Shown here in pieces: positions 25,753-38,310 of a stretch of 64,000 nucleotides of DNA. The first letter of the stretch is position 1. Each line of letters opens with the position of its first letter. The translations under genes and the position numbers were made by a program. The notes under the pieces are model-generated. The model had not been told where the DNA came from and searched no databases. It saw nothing but the letters and a program-made list of their open reading frames with translations. Location: assembly GCA_010015745.1 (NCBI GenBank), contig ML978185.1, positions 62,001 through 126,000 on the forward strand. The letters are read 5' to 3'. Source of the stretch: Setomelanomma holmii (lineage: Eukaryota > Ascomycota > Dothideomycetes > Pleosporales > Phaeosphaeriaceae).

Positions 25753-26322
25753 GGCTTGGGATGGAAGCGTATGGCGGGAGACGGCTTGTCGTGATGAAGC
25801 GGATGCAGACGACGTGAAATTCTGTATGGGTCTTGGAATCTAAAATGAAGCTTGTGTATGAATGCGCCTATAGCGCCTACAAAACAGCTTTATGCTTGCA
25901 CGCTTCCAGCGGTGAGCTTGAAAGAATGCAGCCTTGCGGGCCGCCCCGAGCATGCGCCGATGCGCTGGCAGTGCGACATTACAATCCGCTCAAATTCAGA
26001 CAGACCTGCGTGCAGATTGTGCCTCATAGCATCAGACGATATTCGGCGCTGTACACTGCAGCGACTCTGCAAGAGGCAATGACGAGGTTGACAGCTTGAT
26101 GTTCGGTGAAAAAGTTCACCCTGTCTCGCGATTCGCCGGTCAACCCAGTTAGGCTGCGCCCAGTTGGTGCCACGGCATCTGCATTGCGACTCAGCCTCAG
26201 CCATGTACCGCCACCAAGGGACGATATCTGCGATCGCACCTCGGCCTCTCTGTGGACATCAATCATCGCGACAACATCGCATGCAGAAATCAGCTTAACG
26301 CTGCAGCGCCATATCGTATCAG

Positions 26323-28345
26323 ATGGACTGGACGAGCGACAATGCATGTCTCGCTAGCAACGGCCATGACCTTGACGTCTTCAAGTATCAGCCGCGCCCA
26401 TCGAGAGCAATTAAGATTGTGCAGAAGAACAACGTAAGCACCTGGAGTTGATGGTCCAACCACTGTCCTAACTGATCATGTAGTATCGAGCTCAAGTGTG
26501 GTCGCTGCAGTCACCTGACGACTGGGCGAACTGGCTGGCGAATGTAAGCTCTCCAGACTTGCCGTAGACGCTGAAAGAAGCTGAAAATCCCCATAGAACA
26601 TAGATAACACTGACTGCGGATTGGTTCTGATGTATGATAGAAGAGCTTTCGGTCACATTATTAGCTAAGGCCCTCAACAGATTAGCTGATCGAACAGAAA
26701 ATGATTCGCCACACAAAGCTACATATACGCCTATTTCTGTAGAAGAGTGGCTAGCGAAAGCAAGTGACTGGCCTCCGCGACCATTCGAACTCCGCCGCGC
26801 AGCTACGTTTGCGCCTCTGGGCGAAAAGTCGATTATAGCACGTTCAAAATGCGAGTCACCCATAGGCAACGTACAGCCTCGAAGCCTTCGCAATTTGCCA
26901 TTTTCTAGGGTCACATTCGAAAAAATTTGTCAGAAACTCCAGGTCCATCGCTCAATCGTTCGCGCAGTGGCCCGTACAGATGTGCCTTCAATTTCATGTG
27001 ATAGAGTCGATATGAGAGGGCAAGCTTTAGGTATGATTTTGCGCCTCTACAGACAACTAGTTCTGCTGCTAATTATATCTATCTGGCTAAGTTTACAATT
27101 GCCGAACTCCCAATTCTTGGGACTTTGATATGGCATTGTCAGCGACGCACTACCCAGAACGTGGTCTGACATATGGTATACTATATGGAAGCACGTTTGC
27201 AATCGAGAAGAGTATTCTCCAAAGGCTTCAGTCTATCAGCATCGAAGCTGCACATCCGTTACTCCTACCGGGCATTTTTTCAGAATTAGAATTATCCAGG
27301 CACACTCAACTGGTTGAGAATAGTGTCAACGAGGTCGAGACTAAGATTTTCGAATTGAACTTTCAATCTGGAAATGTACGGAATTACTCCAGAACCGAAG
27401 AAGAGCAGCGCAACATAGCAAAGCGAACAGCATGGTTAGACCTCAGTTACCTTCGCAATTGTATCACGACTTGGAGTACTCAATTGTTGAAGATCGCCGA
27501 ACATACCGAAACACTCAACCAAGAGCTGTACTCTATCTCGAGGACTGCAGTATCCATTGCTACTGATGTCTCAGACCTGCATTCCCAACATGCTCACGTG
27601 GAAAAACGATCGCCATGTTCTATTGCATCTCTCGAGATCGAACTAACTCCTCGGTCTCACGAACAAGAGAGCAGCGACATCCGCTCCGAGTCGCAACATA
27701 GTCCATTAACCAGGCCGAGCGAGCTATCGGAGGGGCCACAAACTCTTAACCCAGTTCTTTCAGAAGGACATGATGCTAAACTAACTCTGGACTACGAAGA
27801 TCCCAACGTATTCAAAACGCAGATGCTCAAAGTTGGAATGAAGATTAAGACGAGGATCACAGCTATACAGGATGAATACGACGAAAAGATAAGAGACTGT
27901 ACAATGCGTGTAGACGGCATGGCCATGGCCACGCAATGGGTATAAAGCGCCACATCCTGCTCAGTACAATCGCTAACCTCGCACAGTCGCACAGTGAGAC
28001 CGCAGTGGAAATTGCGCTTGCCACGAATCAAGATTCTCGGGTCATGCGTTCCATCTCTCTGGTAACCATGGTCTTCCTTCCCGGAACATTCTTTGCTGTA
28101 AGACCATCCTTACGCTGCCACGTATGTCACGTCAGCGTTGCTGACTCTTCTAGACCGTCTTCTCAATGACCTTCTTCGACTGGTCTGGAAATGGCGGAAA
28201 GACACGTGTATCCAGCTATCTATGGATTTACGTGGTCGTCACGGTGATTTCTACCGCCATCACCATTGGTCTATGGTATTTCTTCGTCATTTCTCGTCGC
28301 GCAGGTCGAACAACGAACGATGAAGAAAAGCTCCGCATCGAGTGA
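26323..28345 (+). CDS. CorA-like two-helix membrane protein, fungal type
   Basis: Six exons: 26323-26433, 26484-26543, about 26646-27030, 27092-27939, 27987-28097 and 28154-28345, about 568 residues. Splicing restores YNCRTPNSWDFDMALSATHY across intron 3, as in other fungal CorA-like proteins, followed by GLTYGILYGST. A long helical region follows, then MRSISLVTMVFLPGTFFA joined to TVFSMTFFDW, and a second span (YLWIYVVVTVISTAITIGLW). The layout is that of the CorA superfamily, with a large cytosolic domain and two C-terminal helices. The Gly-Met-Asn selectivity motif after helix 1 is absent, so magnesium transport should not be assumed. The acceptor of intron 2 is the least certain junction; 26646 keeps the frame. 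Its stop is 50 bp from the stop of the convergent kinase 2. Confidence 0.85.
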
Positions 28346-28395
28346 GAACATCATCTGCTTTTAGCACCCTCTCGTACACGTCAGGTGCGAGAAGT

Positions 28396-31317
28396 TCAAG
28401 AGCCTCTCTCGCAAAGACACCAATCCAGGAGTTTGCGAGCCTGCGTATGAACACCTTTCCTCACGCGCTCCCACTTCGAAGGGGGCGGATCATGCTTGGC
28501 AACACGTATAGCCGGTTGCGGCTGGCTAGTGCTTGTAGCATCCCGATCTCCGTCGTTCTTCTCGGTATCACCCGATCGAGGGATATGAGGCTGATAAGAC
28601 GACTTGGACTGACGGGTAGATGATTTGGTAATGCCATCCGCAGGTACAGCTTTCATCGGCGGAGACGAATCGTCACCTGTATGCAAGCCCAGTCCGTTGG
28701 CATGCATTAGTACTTGAGGCTCTCCGACATCATACTCACCCGATGATTCGGTTTGCGCAGGCTGAGTTGCGTCCTGGAGGGGTAGAGGGTCCATTTGCCC
28801 TGCTGGCACTGGCGGATTTTGTATATTATCATTCATTGGAGATTGAGGCTGCTGGTTGGTCTGTGTCATACTAGCAGTGCTCGTTGGTGTTGTTGGCGAA
28901 TCGTCAAATTGTGCGGCAACCGCCTTGGTGCCTTGTGCCGTACTACTCAGTGCGCCCGGAATTGACGGACTCTTTATGGATCTCGACTTTGACCGAATGA
29001 CACTGTCAAGGCTTGGGTGGCGTTTCTTGACCTGACCTGGCGGGCTGCTGAAAGATCCTGACTTGCGTTGGGACCATTGCCTCGAGGGTTGAGGCGGCGA
29101 ATCGGCGATAGCCTTCTTTTCTGTCGACTCCGCCACCTCGATGACTTCAGAAAGTCCCGAGGGTGTTCTTCTACCTTCCCTCGTTCTGACCATACAATAT
29201 TTGTCTAGTTGGTGACAAACATTGTCCATTTTTCCTAATCTCTCGACGATAACGTCAATCTTGTCACGCTTGAAACTGTCTACCCGCAGAAGGTTGATTT
29301 GGATGTAGTCCAAGAGATCCAGCACATAGTCACTGCAGGTCGTTCTGTCCTCTTTAAGAGTTTTGCACATCTGATGAGCAAAGGTTAGCTTGTGAACTTC
29401 CGTGTAGGATGTGTTTGTCGCTTACTGCTGCCACAGAAGCCTTCGCCCGTGCTTTGAAGCGACTAGTCCCACTGGGCTCGAGGCCGAAGAATATATCCGT
29501 GGCTATCGGTGCTCCTGATCCTCTGGACTCGGCACTTCTCGCCATAGAAAAGTCGTCGACACCTCTCCAACCGCGCATGTACCAAACCACAAACTGCAGT
29601 AGAATGCAACCGAACGACCAGATGTCATATTGTGGCGATACCGTCGGTGAAACATCATATTCTGGGGCTTTGTAGGTATCAGTGATCCCACCAACCGCGC
29701 TTCTGCGCACATGTGATCTCGAATGCTTGCTGTGGAAATCTGCAAAGCCAAAGTCGGCTATCTGTAATATGCCTGTCGGGCCATTCGCCTGATCGCCTTT
29801 AAACCATAGAATGTTCTCAGGCTTCAAGTCTCCATGCCGGCCGTAACGCTTTTTGCGCTCATCTAAAGACAGCCCTTGTACATTATCCTTGTCGACAGGA
29901 CAATCATGAATAATTTGCAATGCTTTTGCGAGACCGAGGATTTGTGCGGACATCCACCGAATAGTGATCAAGTTATGATGGTCTCCGGGCAAAAGCTGGT
30001 GCGATGGCGCCATCCAGAGGTCCTTGAGATTGCCGTTAGCCCACGGAAAGATGAGGTGAAAACGACTTTCATATGTATATGTTGCCAGGAGCCTGATCAG
30101 ATGCGGATGGCTTTGAGCGTTGAACCTCTTCAAGGCCCGGTCCTCCTTTTCACCATGAGTCCTGTCGGAACCATGGCTGACGTCTAGCTCCTTGACAGCA
30201 AAGTATACGTCTTCCTTGATCCTCTTCTTCCATTAGTAACATTACGATAGTGCTCTCGAAAGAATCACGTACAGTATCTGGGCTTGCGTTGAAATGCGCT
30301 TTGTGAATTTTGACCCGACGTACAATCGAAGTACCGCCTTCGCGTCGAACCGTTGTGCCTAGATTCCCATACGGCGAAGTGTCTTCGGCATGCATGAACG
30401 GTAGAACCAACCGCTCTTTCAATGCAAAATGTAGCACCTTCTCGTCCGCCAACCAGCTGAGCTTGAAGATGGGTGCCGCCACCTGGTACTGGTATCTTTC
30501 GAAACTTTCCAGATGAAGAGGTTGCCAAGATGTGGACTGGAACGACAATATTTTCTTCCGTGCCCTCTTGGAGTCTGCAACAATTTCTCGGTACACAGCA
30601 TCCTTTTTGAAGATGAAGGGTAGATCACTATCGAAAATGCCCTCTTGCTCGAACTCAACGATGAGGGCAGGCATCTGGAGCATACACAGGACAGCGAAGA
30701 TTCTTTGCCGAGAGAGCTCTCTTCGCCGACACAATGATGCACTACTTTCGTGAAGCTGTTCCCTCTCCAGACCGGCGCGTTGAAGCTCTTGGTATATACT
30801 CTCATAGGTCATGATTCGTTCGAGCTGATCGATGGGGAGGAACTCGAGATCCTTTCTTTCGGCAGACTCCACCCTCCCATTTCTCAGCTCAGTCTCTAGA
30901 TAATTTGACTTCTGAATCGGCTTAGCGACGCTTGTGTCGTTCGAAGGAAATTGGGTGCCAATTTCTGCCAAATCGAGGCTTTGCTCGGGAGGTCTATCCT
31001 CAGCAATATCGGAGAGTGGAAGCGAGTAGCCAGCATCTCTGACAATACTACTTATGTCGCTCTGAGCTGGTTGCGGTGGAACTCCGAGTAACGCGATGTC
31101 ATCCGGACGCCAATCATCTGAGTCGTGCGAGCCTATGCGCAAACGCTTCTGCTCTGACCAGCTCTCGTTCAATTCCTAGTTGTCTCAGTGATGTTCCTGG
31201 CAGCCAATAGGATGATCTTACGATGTCGTGTTCCTCGCCGTAGGTAGCACCCGCACGGGTGTCCCTCGGAGATGATCCATGCTGTGGCTCAGTTTCAGAT
31301 GTCATGCTGTACGACAT
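28396..31317 (-). CDS. Protein kinase, same family as kinase 1, with long tail (kinase 2)
   Basis: Four exons (31222-31317, 30273-31175, 29426-30223, 28396-29370) give 923 residues. An N-terminal region like that of kinase 1 contains LPFIFKKDAVYREIV. The kinase domain follows: loop GGTSIVRRVKIH (about 312-323), Lys in YFAVKEL (about 344), catalytic loop RYGRHGDLKPENILWF (Asp about 465), DFG in IADFGFADF, YKAPEYD and YDIWSFGCILLQF. As in kinase 1, an intron follows the Gly loop and another precedes the C-terminal helix (KTLKEDRTTCSDYVLDLL). A 230-residue Ser/Pro/Thr-rich tail then runs to a basic end; kinase 1 lacks it. All catalytic residues are present. The acceptor of intron 2 has two in-frame choices three bases apart. 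The tail could be a docking or phosphorylation region. Confidence 0.87.
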
Positions 31318-34300
31318 GTGAATTCTCGTAGAGACTAAGGTTCAAGCTTCGGAGTTGGACCCCGTAGTTCACTGGATCGCTCCAACTAGGTTCCGGACCC
31401 AACTTAAGCCTGGAATGACCGAGCCTCACAAGGCAGAAGCAATTTTTAAGAGCCGCGACATTGCATCTCGAGCTTCCTGAAGCAGGCATCCATTCTAAGC
31501 GCCTTCGCTAGAGACATCGCTTCCTGCCGTGATGTGGCGCCCGGTCGTCACTCAGCCTTTCGATCAGCCTTGGACGAGTCCCAGCAATGAGGCGACAAGC
31601 CAAGGCAAAGAAGACTCCTTTCTCGATATTTACGCCACGTACATACGCAGGAGTCAAGGTGTGACAGTCGAATCACGAAATTTGGATCTCATCGCAGTGT
31701 TCGGTGTTGTTTGCCATGGTATACACTACCCGTATCGCATGGGTAGCGCTTCCGAAGGAGTGGCTACGGGATTGATGACGAACCTCCGTCGGGAATGCGA
31801 ACTGCTTTCGAGCTGCAGGTGAAGCTGAGAAGGGAATGAATCATACGAGTCCTCCCTTACGAAGGGTGTACGGTGTTCAAAGTTGATTGGAGAGGACTCA
31901 GAGCCCATGAGGTTTGATTAAGCGAAGACTAATTCTTTCGAAAGCGGTGTCCGCAACAACATGCGCGTGAGAGAAACCTGTATGTCGGTGGCAAAGCTCC
32001 ATCGCCTATCATATAGGCGGGCGAGTGCGCCAACAGGGGTGCTCAGCCACCACCATCAGAACTTGCCAGCCGTGTGAGCTGTCGAAAGGCATCGCAACCC
32101 CAAGATCTGGAAACATATTTGAGCATCAAAGATCCTCCAGGAGACGCCTTACTAAGCCCTTCTTTTGTTGCTCCCCTTCTGCACTCTTTTGCAAGTTACA
32201 TCTGTTCCTCAGGACATCAGGTTTCTTTTCACGCTACCCCACTTGATCAGCAACGTCAACATGATCAGCAGCGTCAAATATCAGCGACAGCTCCAACTGC
32301 CTACCAAATGCATACCAAGTCCTATGAGACTGCTAGAAACATTAACCCAAAGGGCTGGCGAGGGCAACTTTCAGGTTGAGGTAAGTTTAGATTGTACATG
32401 GGTGTGGGCCGTGTCGAAGCTTACCAGGGTTAGATGCGACACAACACATACTGTATCAGTCTCAACGAGAACGTCGATGCAGTAAGTCTTTCCATTACAC
32501 TTCTGTCCCAAGACCCGAAGCTGAGTCATATGGTGTACAGAAAGAGATTTACCTACGATGTCGGTTATGACGCCTGTGGCCGCAATGAATGTATAGCGCG
32601 ACACACACGGAGTGGAAAAGTTGGTTTCAGTTGGCGCGTCATTGTACTTCCGCCGTCGCATATTTTAGTAGCGTTGCATTGCGTGAATGATATCTGGTAT
32701 TGAATGATCGTCTGTGCTGTCACGTCAAGAGTGGAAAATGTCTGTCAGCCTATTCAGGCTAGTCTCATTGGCTAATTTCGTCTATATATTGTGCTCATTG
32801 TCCATAACTTGTAATACAACCAACACTTCTTATTTCTTCACTTAACAGCCCTGTACAGGCTTAAAATGTCGAACTTAAATGCCCAATAAGGTGGCAAAAC
32901 CTACTACAACTCCTTTCTTTCCTTACTAGTACCGATGTCAACGTCCAGACCATCTACCCAGGACCTGAAATTTGTGGCCAAGAAATGGCACATAGGAGGT
33001 CCATAGCTTGCGTATGGAGAAGCGCAATCCCGCTGCGCTCAGAGCAGAGCACGATGAAGTCTGTCAGCCTGCCACCTCAGTTCACAAGGTACATGTGAAC
33101 TGCATCTCTCACGTGACTCTTTGTCACTCGCTTACTCATCGTGGTTGTGTATATAATCGCTCTCTGTAGCTCTCTCAATAGAACAATCTTCTGCTTCCTT
33201 CATGTCTGCTCTGTCCTCTCACATCTGACAAAGTCAAACGTTGGAGAAGGGAGCCGTTCTAATCTAAAGATGAAGCTGACTGAATCTTGAAGCGCGGGTT
33301 TCCAATGGACACACCACATCTTATTGTAACGCTTGATGGTAGGAGAAATCTGTTAAATGGTGTTCCGTGTTTGTCTTGTCCCGCATGATATCAAACATGT
33401 CATGGTGTTGTTTTGTTCGTCTTCACTCATCACTTTCGTAGCTCCAATAAGCACACCGGATGAGCAGACTCGACCTTCAGATTTGCGCCCTAGATATCTG
33501 CTATGTATAGCGTGCTACAATCAGCCAAATATGGGCGTGTGTGGAGACGGCAGGAGACTCGCTTCGCAATCTTGAAATGCTTCGTTGCCTGAATCATAAC
33601 GCCCCGCAGAGATCACGACCGTCAAATTGTTCGTAAGCATACGTGAAGCTATCCTTTCCTGCAGACCTGAATGGACGAGCGACAGAGAGTGTAGTCGCTT
33701 CAGCGCTCTCCCAGTATCGCTGATGAAGCTCATGTTGAAGTAGAAAATTGATGTAAAAGTTAATTGTTGGTCTCAGGTGAGATGAGAGACTAAGTACTCT
33801 GTTTACCAGCCACTTGCTCCTCCCAGGACTAAGGTCCTCGCGACTGCTGCGTCTGATTGTCTAGGCAGTACCTGCTCTCAACAGCTCATTCATGCACAGC
33901 CCGAGCGTGGCCGTGTGCCTGATATCCGCCTCGTTGGTCAGTTCATCACCACAAACTCGACAACAATCTGACCTACTTATGACGAATTGAGTCTATCAAG
34001 GCATCCGCAGTGTTCACATATGATGCTGAGGAGTGGGGCGAGATTCCAGTGCGCCACGGAAAGACTCGCGACACATCGCTTTGGAATATTCAAGAGGAAT
34101 CTAAAACATCTTTATTATGACAAAGACGTAGCAGTGGGACTACGATCAGTCAACCGCACGCTTTGCAGCCACCTCTTCTTGTACGAGGGCGGCGGGAGGG
34201 CCCCAAACCATCCCCCGCTGAGTTTCTAACAATCAAATCAATCAATCCGTCCTAACTTGATGTAGTAGAAGTTCAACTTCTAAGAGTAATGCTCTACCTT

Positions 34301-34659
34301 AGAGAAGAAAGTGGGGGCCCCACTAAATTGATTGTTGGAAAGTCTGATCCCCCGTGCCCCTTCATTATTCATCTCCTTCCGTAGTCAATTCCTCCGAGTG
34401 TCTTGAGGCCAGTGTGCGACCGGAGTACGTTGGCAAATTTGTACCAATATTTCTGACCAGCTTAATGGCATTGTCGTTGAGATTTGCGTCAACTGGCTTG
34501 GGGTAATAAGATGGACGAGTCTGAGGGCATGGATACTGACAGTATATGTCTGTAGTGTAGACTCCGCAACAAGCAATTAAGTGGGCTCAGAAGGTCTGGC
34601 TTGACTGGATTGATTACCTATTTGAGCCTAGTAGTTGCCTATAGAGGCTTAATTCTTAC
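31318..34659. other. 3.3-kb gene-poor stretch containing a MITE
   Basis: Apart from the small transposon listed separately, I see only short frames. One on the plus strand at about 32074-32379 reads fairly like protein (DLETYLSIKDPPGDALL) but has no ATG at its start and no partner exon. The stretch may hold promoter sequence for kinase 2 and decayed DNA. Confidence 0.45.
34218..34346. mobile_element. 129-bp MITE, probably hAT type
   Basis: The element is bounded by 19-bp terminal inverted repeats (34218-34236, CTGAGTTTCTAACAATCAA; the other at 34328-34346, whose reverse complement is CAGACTTTCCAACAATCAA; 16 of 19 match). It is flanked by a perfect 8-bp direct repeat, ATCCCCCG, at 34210-34217 and 34347-34354. 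An 8-bp target duplication and CAGA-like ends are typical of the hAT superfamily. There is no coding capacity, so it would depend on a transposase elsewhere. The interior contains palindromes (AGAAGTTCAACTTCT and GTGGGGGCCCCAC) that could fold into hairpins. Confidence 0.8.
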
Positions 34660-36319
34660 CTAGATAGGTAAGTTGGTCTCTGAAGGTGAACAGATTGACT
34701 TGCTTGTTGCGGACTGTGCTGTAGTGCTGCTCACTCTAACGTTCATTCGCTGGAAAATGATCAGGAATTCGTTTGACGTTAATCTGGCAGTGTCGCTGGA
34801 CAGTAGTATTATCATCTTATCTTCGATGAGGGCCAGAAGCTTATGGAAGAACTCAGTGCACTGTGGCCGATCGTGAAGGCTTGTGACCCTCTGCTCCTGT
34901 TTCAGCCTTCGCACCGATGATTTGAAAATATGTAAACTGACCTTGCTAACCTGTCGCCTAACCGCAATGACGTACCCAAACTCATCGGACTTGCGCTCGA
35001 CGTCAAAGAAGACAACCGAGCGAACTCCCCTACAGTAAGATTTTCGGCGATCCTCTTCGAAGGCTTCACGGAGTGCCTGGCTGCCAAGGGCCCAGCACAC
35101 CATTTCTAGGAGTAATCATCTGAACGCCCACATGTCGGAAGCACGTGAGAGAATACCTCCAGCAAAATCAGATTTCGGCGCTCTGTACTCTGGAGTCACG
35201 GGCAGACGGTCTCCATGGGCACGCGATTGGCTCTCCACATCACCGATGGTGGTTTGACCAAAGTCAGCTATGACCAAGATCCCACACACATTGTTCGATT
35301 TATACCACAGGATGTTTTCAGGTTTGATATCGCCATGTCGAGGGTACGTCTTCTTTGGGGCAAGATGAGTCGTGCGATTGGCTGAATTGTGGATATTGTC
35401 TAAGGCTCCGGACAACCCCATAATCTGCTCTGCGACCCAACGTATCGTGTCACAGTCCGGATTGACGCCGTTCAATGTAGCCTGTTTCTCCCGCCAATAT
35501 ATGTCAAGGTCGTGTTCCGCCAACAGAAATAGAAGGCAGTAATAATTCTTGATTGTCCAGGTTATTAGGAGTTTGACGAGGTGGTCATGCATGAAACCAC
35601 TAAATTTCTTCAGTGCTTCCACCTCCTTCCAGAACTCGCGTTCTTTTTTAGATTTCTCTTTCTCATCACGAGTAAAATGGATCCGTTTCAGCGCGAAGCA
35701 GTCATCCATGAGGATCTATCGGCACTTCGATCAGTCCAAGCTATTATGACCGCGATCCGTTGAGCGCTACTTGCTGACTTCAGAACTCCGTGGAAGCTGT
35801 GACAACGAGGATGTATCTTCACTCGGTGGAGCTACGCATAACCACCAGACACGATACATGTATCATCTAGGATCGGCAAGATAACTTCAAGAGCATCCTC
35901 CACGTGCTTCCGTGACGTGCCATTCTCCTCCAGTTTTAAGTGCACAGAAGTCATCATGTGCTGATACTTCAGAAACATTTCGCGTTCATGAGACTTCCAA
36001 CGCCTAAAGCAAGATAAGGTCTCACTCGTGGAAGTCGAACGCGATATCGTGTACGTGGCACGGTTGATGCTTGTCAATGGGAGTGCCTTGTCTGTGACTT
36101 CCTCCTTGATGAAATCATTGATGCCGGTTTCTTTCCAAACAGAGTCAAAATTGTCAGGATCTTCCGATAGCTTTTAACAACGATTCGTGCCTGCTCAACA
36201 ACGACTTGGAGCTGACGCATGACGGTCTCTTCAGTAAAGATTTCCTCGAGAAGCCACTCAGGCCAGAATGACTCGCTATTTGCATCGGTCAGCGCTCGTG
36301 CACGCAAGACCTCGTCCAT
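34660..36319 (-). pseudogene. Third kinase of the family, disabled (kinase 3)
   Basis: It matches kinases 1 and 2 along its length: N-terminal WPEWLLEEIFTEETVMRQLQ, then a Gly loop region, CFALKRIHF, YPRHGDIKPENILWY, IADFGQTTI, YRAPKSD, and the tail CTEFFHKLLALIEDKM. The introns sit where kinase 1 has them, but the first has a GC donor (GCAAGT). Lesions: a one-base shift near 36130 (the frame resumes as INDFIKEEVTDKALPL); TAG at 35832-35834 inside the Gly loop (GGYA, stop, LHRVKIH); and TGA at 35116-35118 where kinases 1 and 2 have the Cys of FGC, with the preceding Gly changed to Arg. The likely original start is the ATG at 36319. At least three lesions make this a dead gene. It is still long and well preserved, so the loss may be fairly recent. 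Confidence 0.85.
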
Positions 36320-36447
36320 TCCGAACTCTAGCCCTGCGCTAGCTTTGGATTGGGAAGAGATGTACTCCTTCGATATAGTCGTTGCGGTGTAAACGTCTTG
36401 GATGTGTGATGTGGAAGGAGGAATGAAGGACTGAGTTGATTGTGTAG

Positions 36448-38310
36448 CTATGAACGAGGGAAGCTATATATACGTGTACAACGAGAGAGTGTAGGGATAG
36501 CCCTGCTAGCGTGCAACAAAACGCTACGCACCTCGGCTTTCCCTATATTACTTGGTAAAGAAGCATGCATTGTCTGATTCTCCGGAGATCGGTCTGGGGC
36601 TCCGGTCGCGCTAGAGTGCTTCTTTGGTGTGCAAAGAAATCGCTCTAGGATCTCTGGGTCGGTCGTGGTTTCCTTCCTGCCTATAGAACCCCAGTCCGAC
36701 GGCTCATTTAGAGGAGGGGCACCTGGAAAGATATCCTCCTCAACCTTGCCGCCTCCGTCGTCAAGGCTTTCCGTGGAGGATATGTCTTCCAGCATCTCCT
36801 GCCGATAAGCCTGCTGGTATTGCAGCGAAGCGGGATCATCGCCGCCATCTTCGGCAAGGTGCGCCGAAATCGTTGCTGCACTCCCTTCATCGCTCCGACC
36901 CGCATCTGGGTAGGAAATAGAAAGCAAAGCGAGCGATTTGAGATGTCCAGAAATTTGCGCCGACAGTAGCTGATATGGCTTTGCCGAAATGCGCTCCGCA
37001 GTTTCTGGTGGTATGACATTGCATATGGGACACGCGAAAAGCCCCTCTTTGGCAACTCTTCTGTTTCTCCGGGACCTGCCCTCTACTTGCGAGGGAGTGA
37101 GATCATGCTGTGATTTCTGATGGATTATGAGTTCTTCTTTCTTAGTAGATTCCATATCTTCAGAGTCATCGGCGTCTTGATGATACAGGTCGCAATACCA
37201 TCTTTCAGAGTATATGCTTTGCGTCCAGTCTTTGGAATGTCGAAAGTTCATGTGGTCCTCCCATTCGGCCCGTCCTGGGAAGTACTAAAGAGGGTCTCTA
37301 CATGATTCGGATATGCATATGGAATGCTCGAGGTCTCGGTCCACGTGTAATCTGTACGACAAAAAATTAGCGGTGGCAAAGACTCTAAACCAGGGACGGA
37401 GACAAGCGCCTCACCTCCAAGTCTTCTCGGTCAGTTTGGATGTCTCTAGTGGATCGAGCAAATTGGACAAAACATATATGCCGTGTCGAGATTTGTTTTT
37501 GGCACAGCAGGATTTGTAAGGTCGTTGTCTTTGCCATCCCACACCATTGATCCATGACTAGCGACGGATCTAGACGGCCTACGCTCTGTATGATACCTTC
37601 TAATCACTGTCGAGGGTGAAACAGTGGACGGCCGAGTCTCTTGCGAAGGTGGTGACAAAGGGTTAGTAGCATGTGCGGGAACGTCCAAGTCCCGTGATCC
37701 TTCTAAGTTGACCTTCTCTTGTGAAAGCTAATTGGAAGCTGCTTGATCCTCCCGTTCGTATGTCAGCCTCTCGTTGCGTGACTGGAGATGCACCGGTGAC
37801 ATCGTCCGTTGATGAATCAAGTCGGCAAGCTGACTGTGCAGACTTTCGCAAGTGTCTGGATACTTTCTTTTGAACAATACAAAGCACATCAGAATGTAGT
37901 CATGATTCCTTCCTGTAGTTCGCACTCGATGCCCTTACAGCTAACACGAATATTTGGCTTATAGCCCACTGGACGGTGGGCAAACCAATGGGGCCACTTG
38001 AGTTCTCATCGCCGCTGGAGCGACCTATATCGAGCGTTGTGAAACTCTCGCCCTGGCTTTCGCTCTGCACTGTATCCGCTCAGTCAATGCATGCACCATT
38101 TTCCACGTATAGGTAGACGAAGATAGCGAGGTACCTACCCCACTTGAGGCTGTGTTGCAACATGTAAAGAAGATCTAGGATCATGTCCTTGATGTTCTCG
38201 TGGTATTCGAGTCGAGTGTCAAGGGATATCCGTGGTGCAGCTAGAGCGCCAATGTAGGCAGCCAATCTTTTAAACTGGCCTCTTAATTCTCCTTTGATGT
38301 TGTGACATTG
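36448..38310 (-). pseudogene. Fungal C2H2-type zinc-finger family gene, disabled
   Basis: The pieces follow the layout of a fungal family annotated as C2H2-type domain proteins. An N-terminal helical part (LRGQFKRLAAYIGALAAP, then ISLDTRLEYHENIKDMILDL) is followed by a disordered middle (DVPAHATNPLSPPSQETRP) and Cys/His segments (YMFCPICS, then LHVDRDLEHSICISESC, AEWEDHMNFRHSKDW, ERWYCDLYHQD and GLFACPICNVIP). The C-terminal end is PYQLLSAQISGHLKSLALLS and a tail. Lesions: TAG at 37728-37730, a one-base shift near 37455, and TAG at 37285-37287, each joining segments that otherwise read on. An intron (GTGAGG...GTACAG) lies near 37325-37390. The function of the family is unknown; it is common in variable fungal gene neighbourhoods. 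The exact 5' end is not resolved. Confidence 0.72.
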
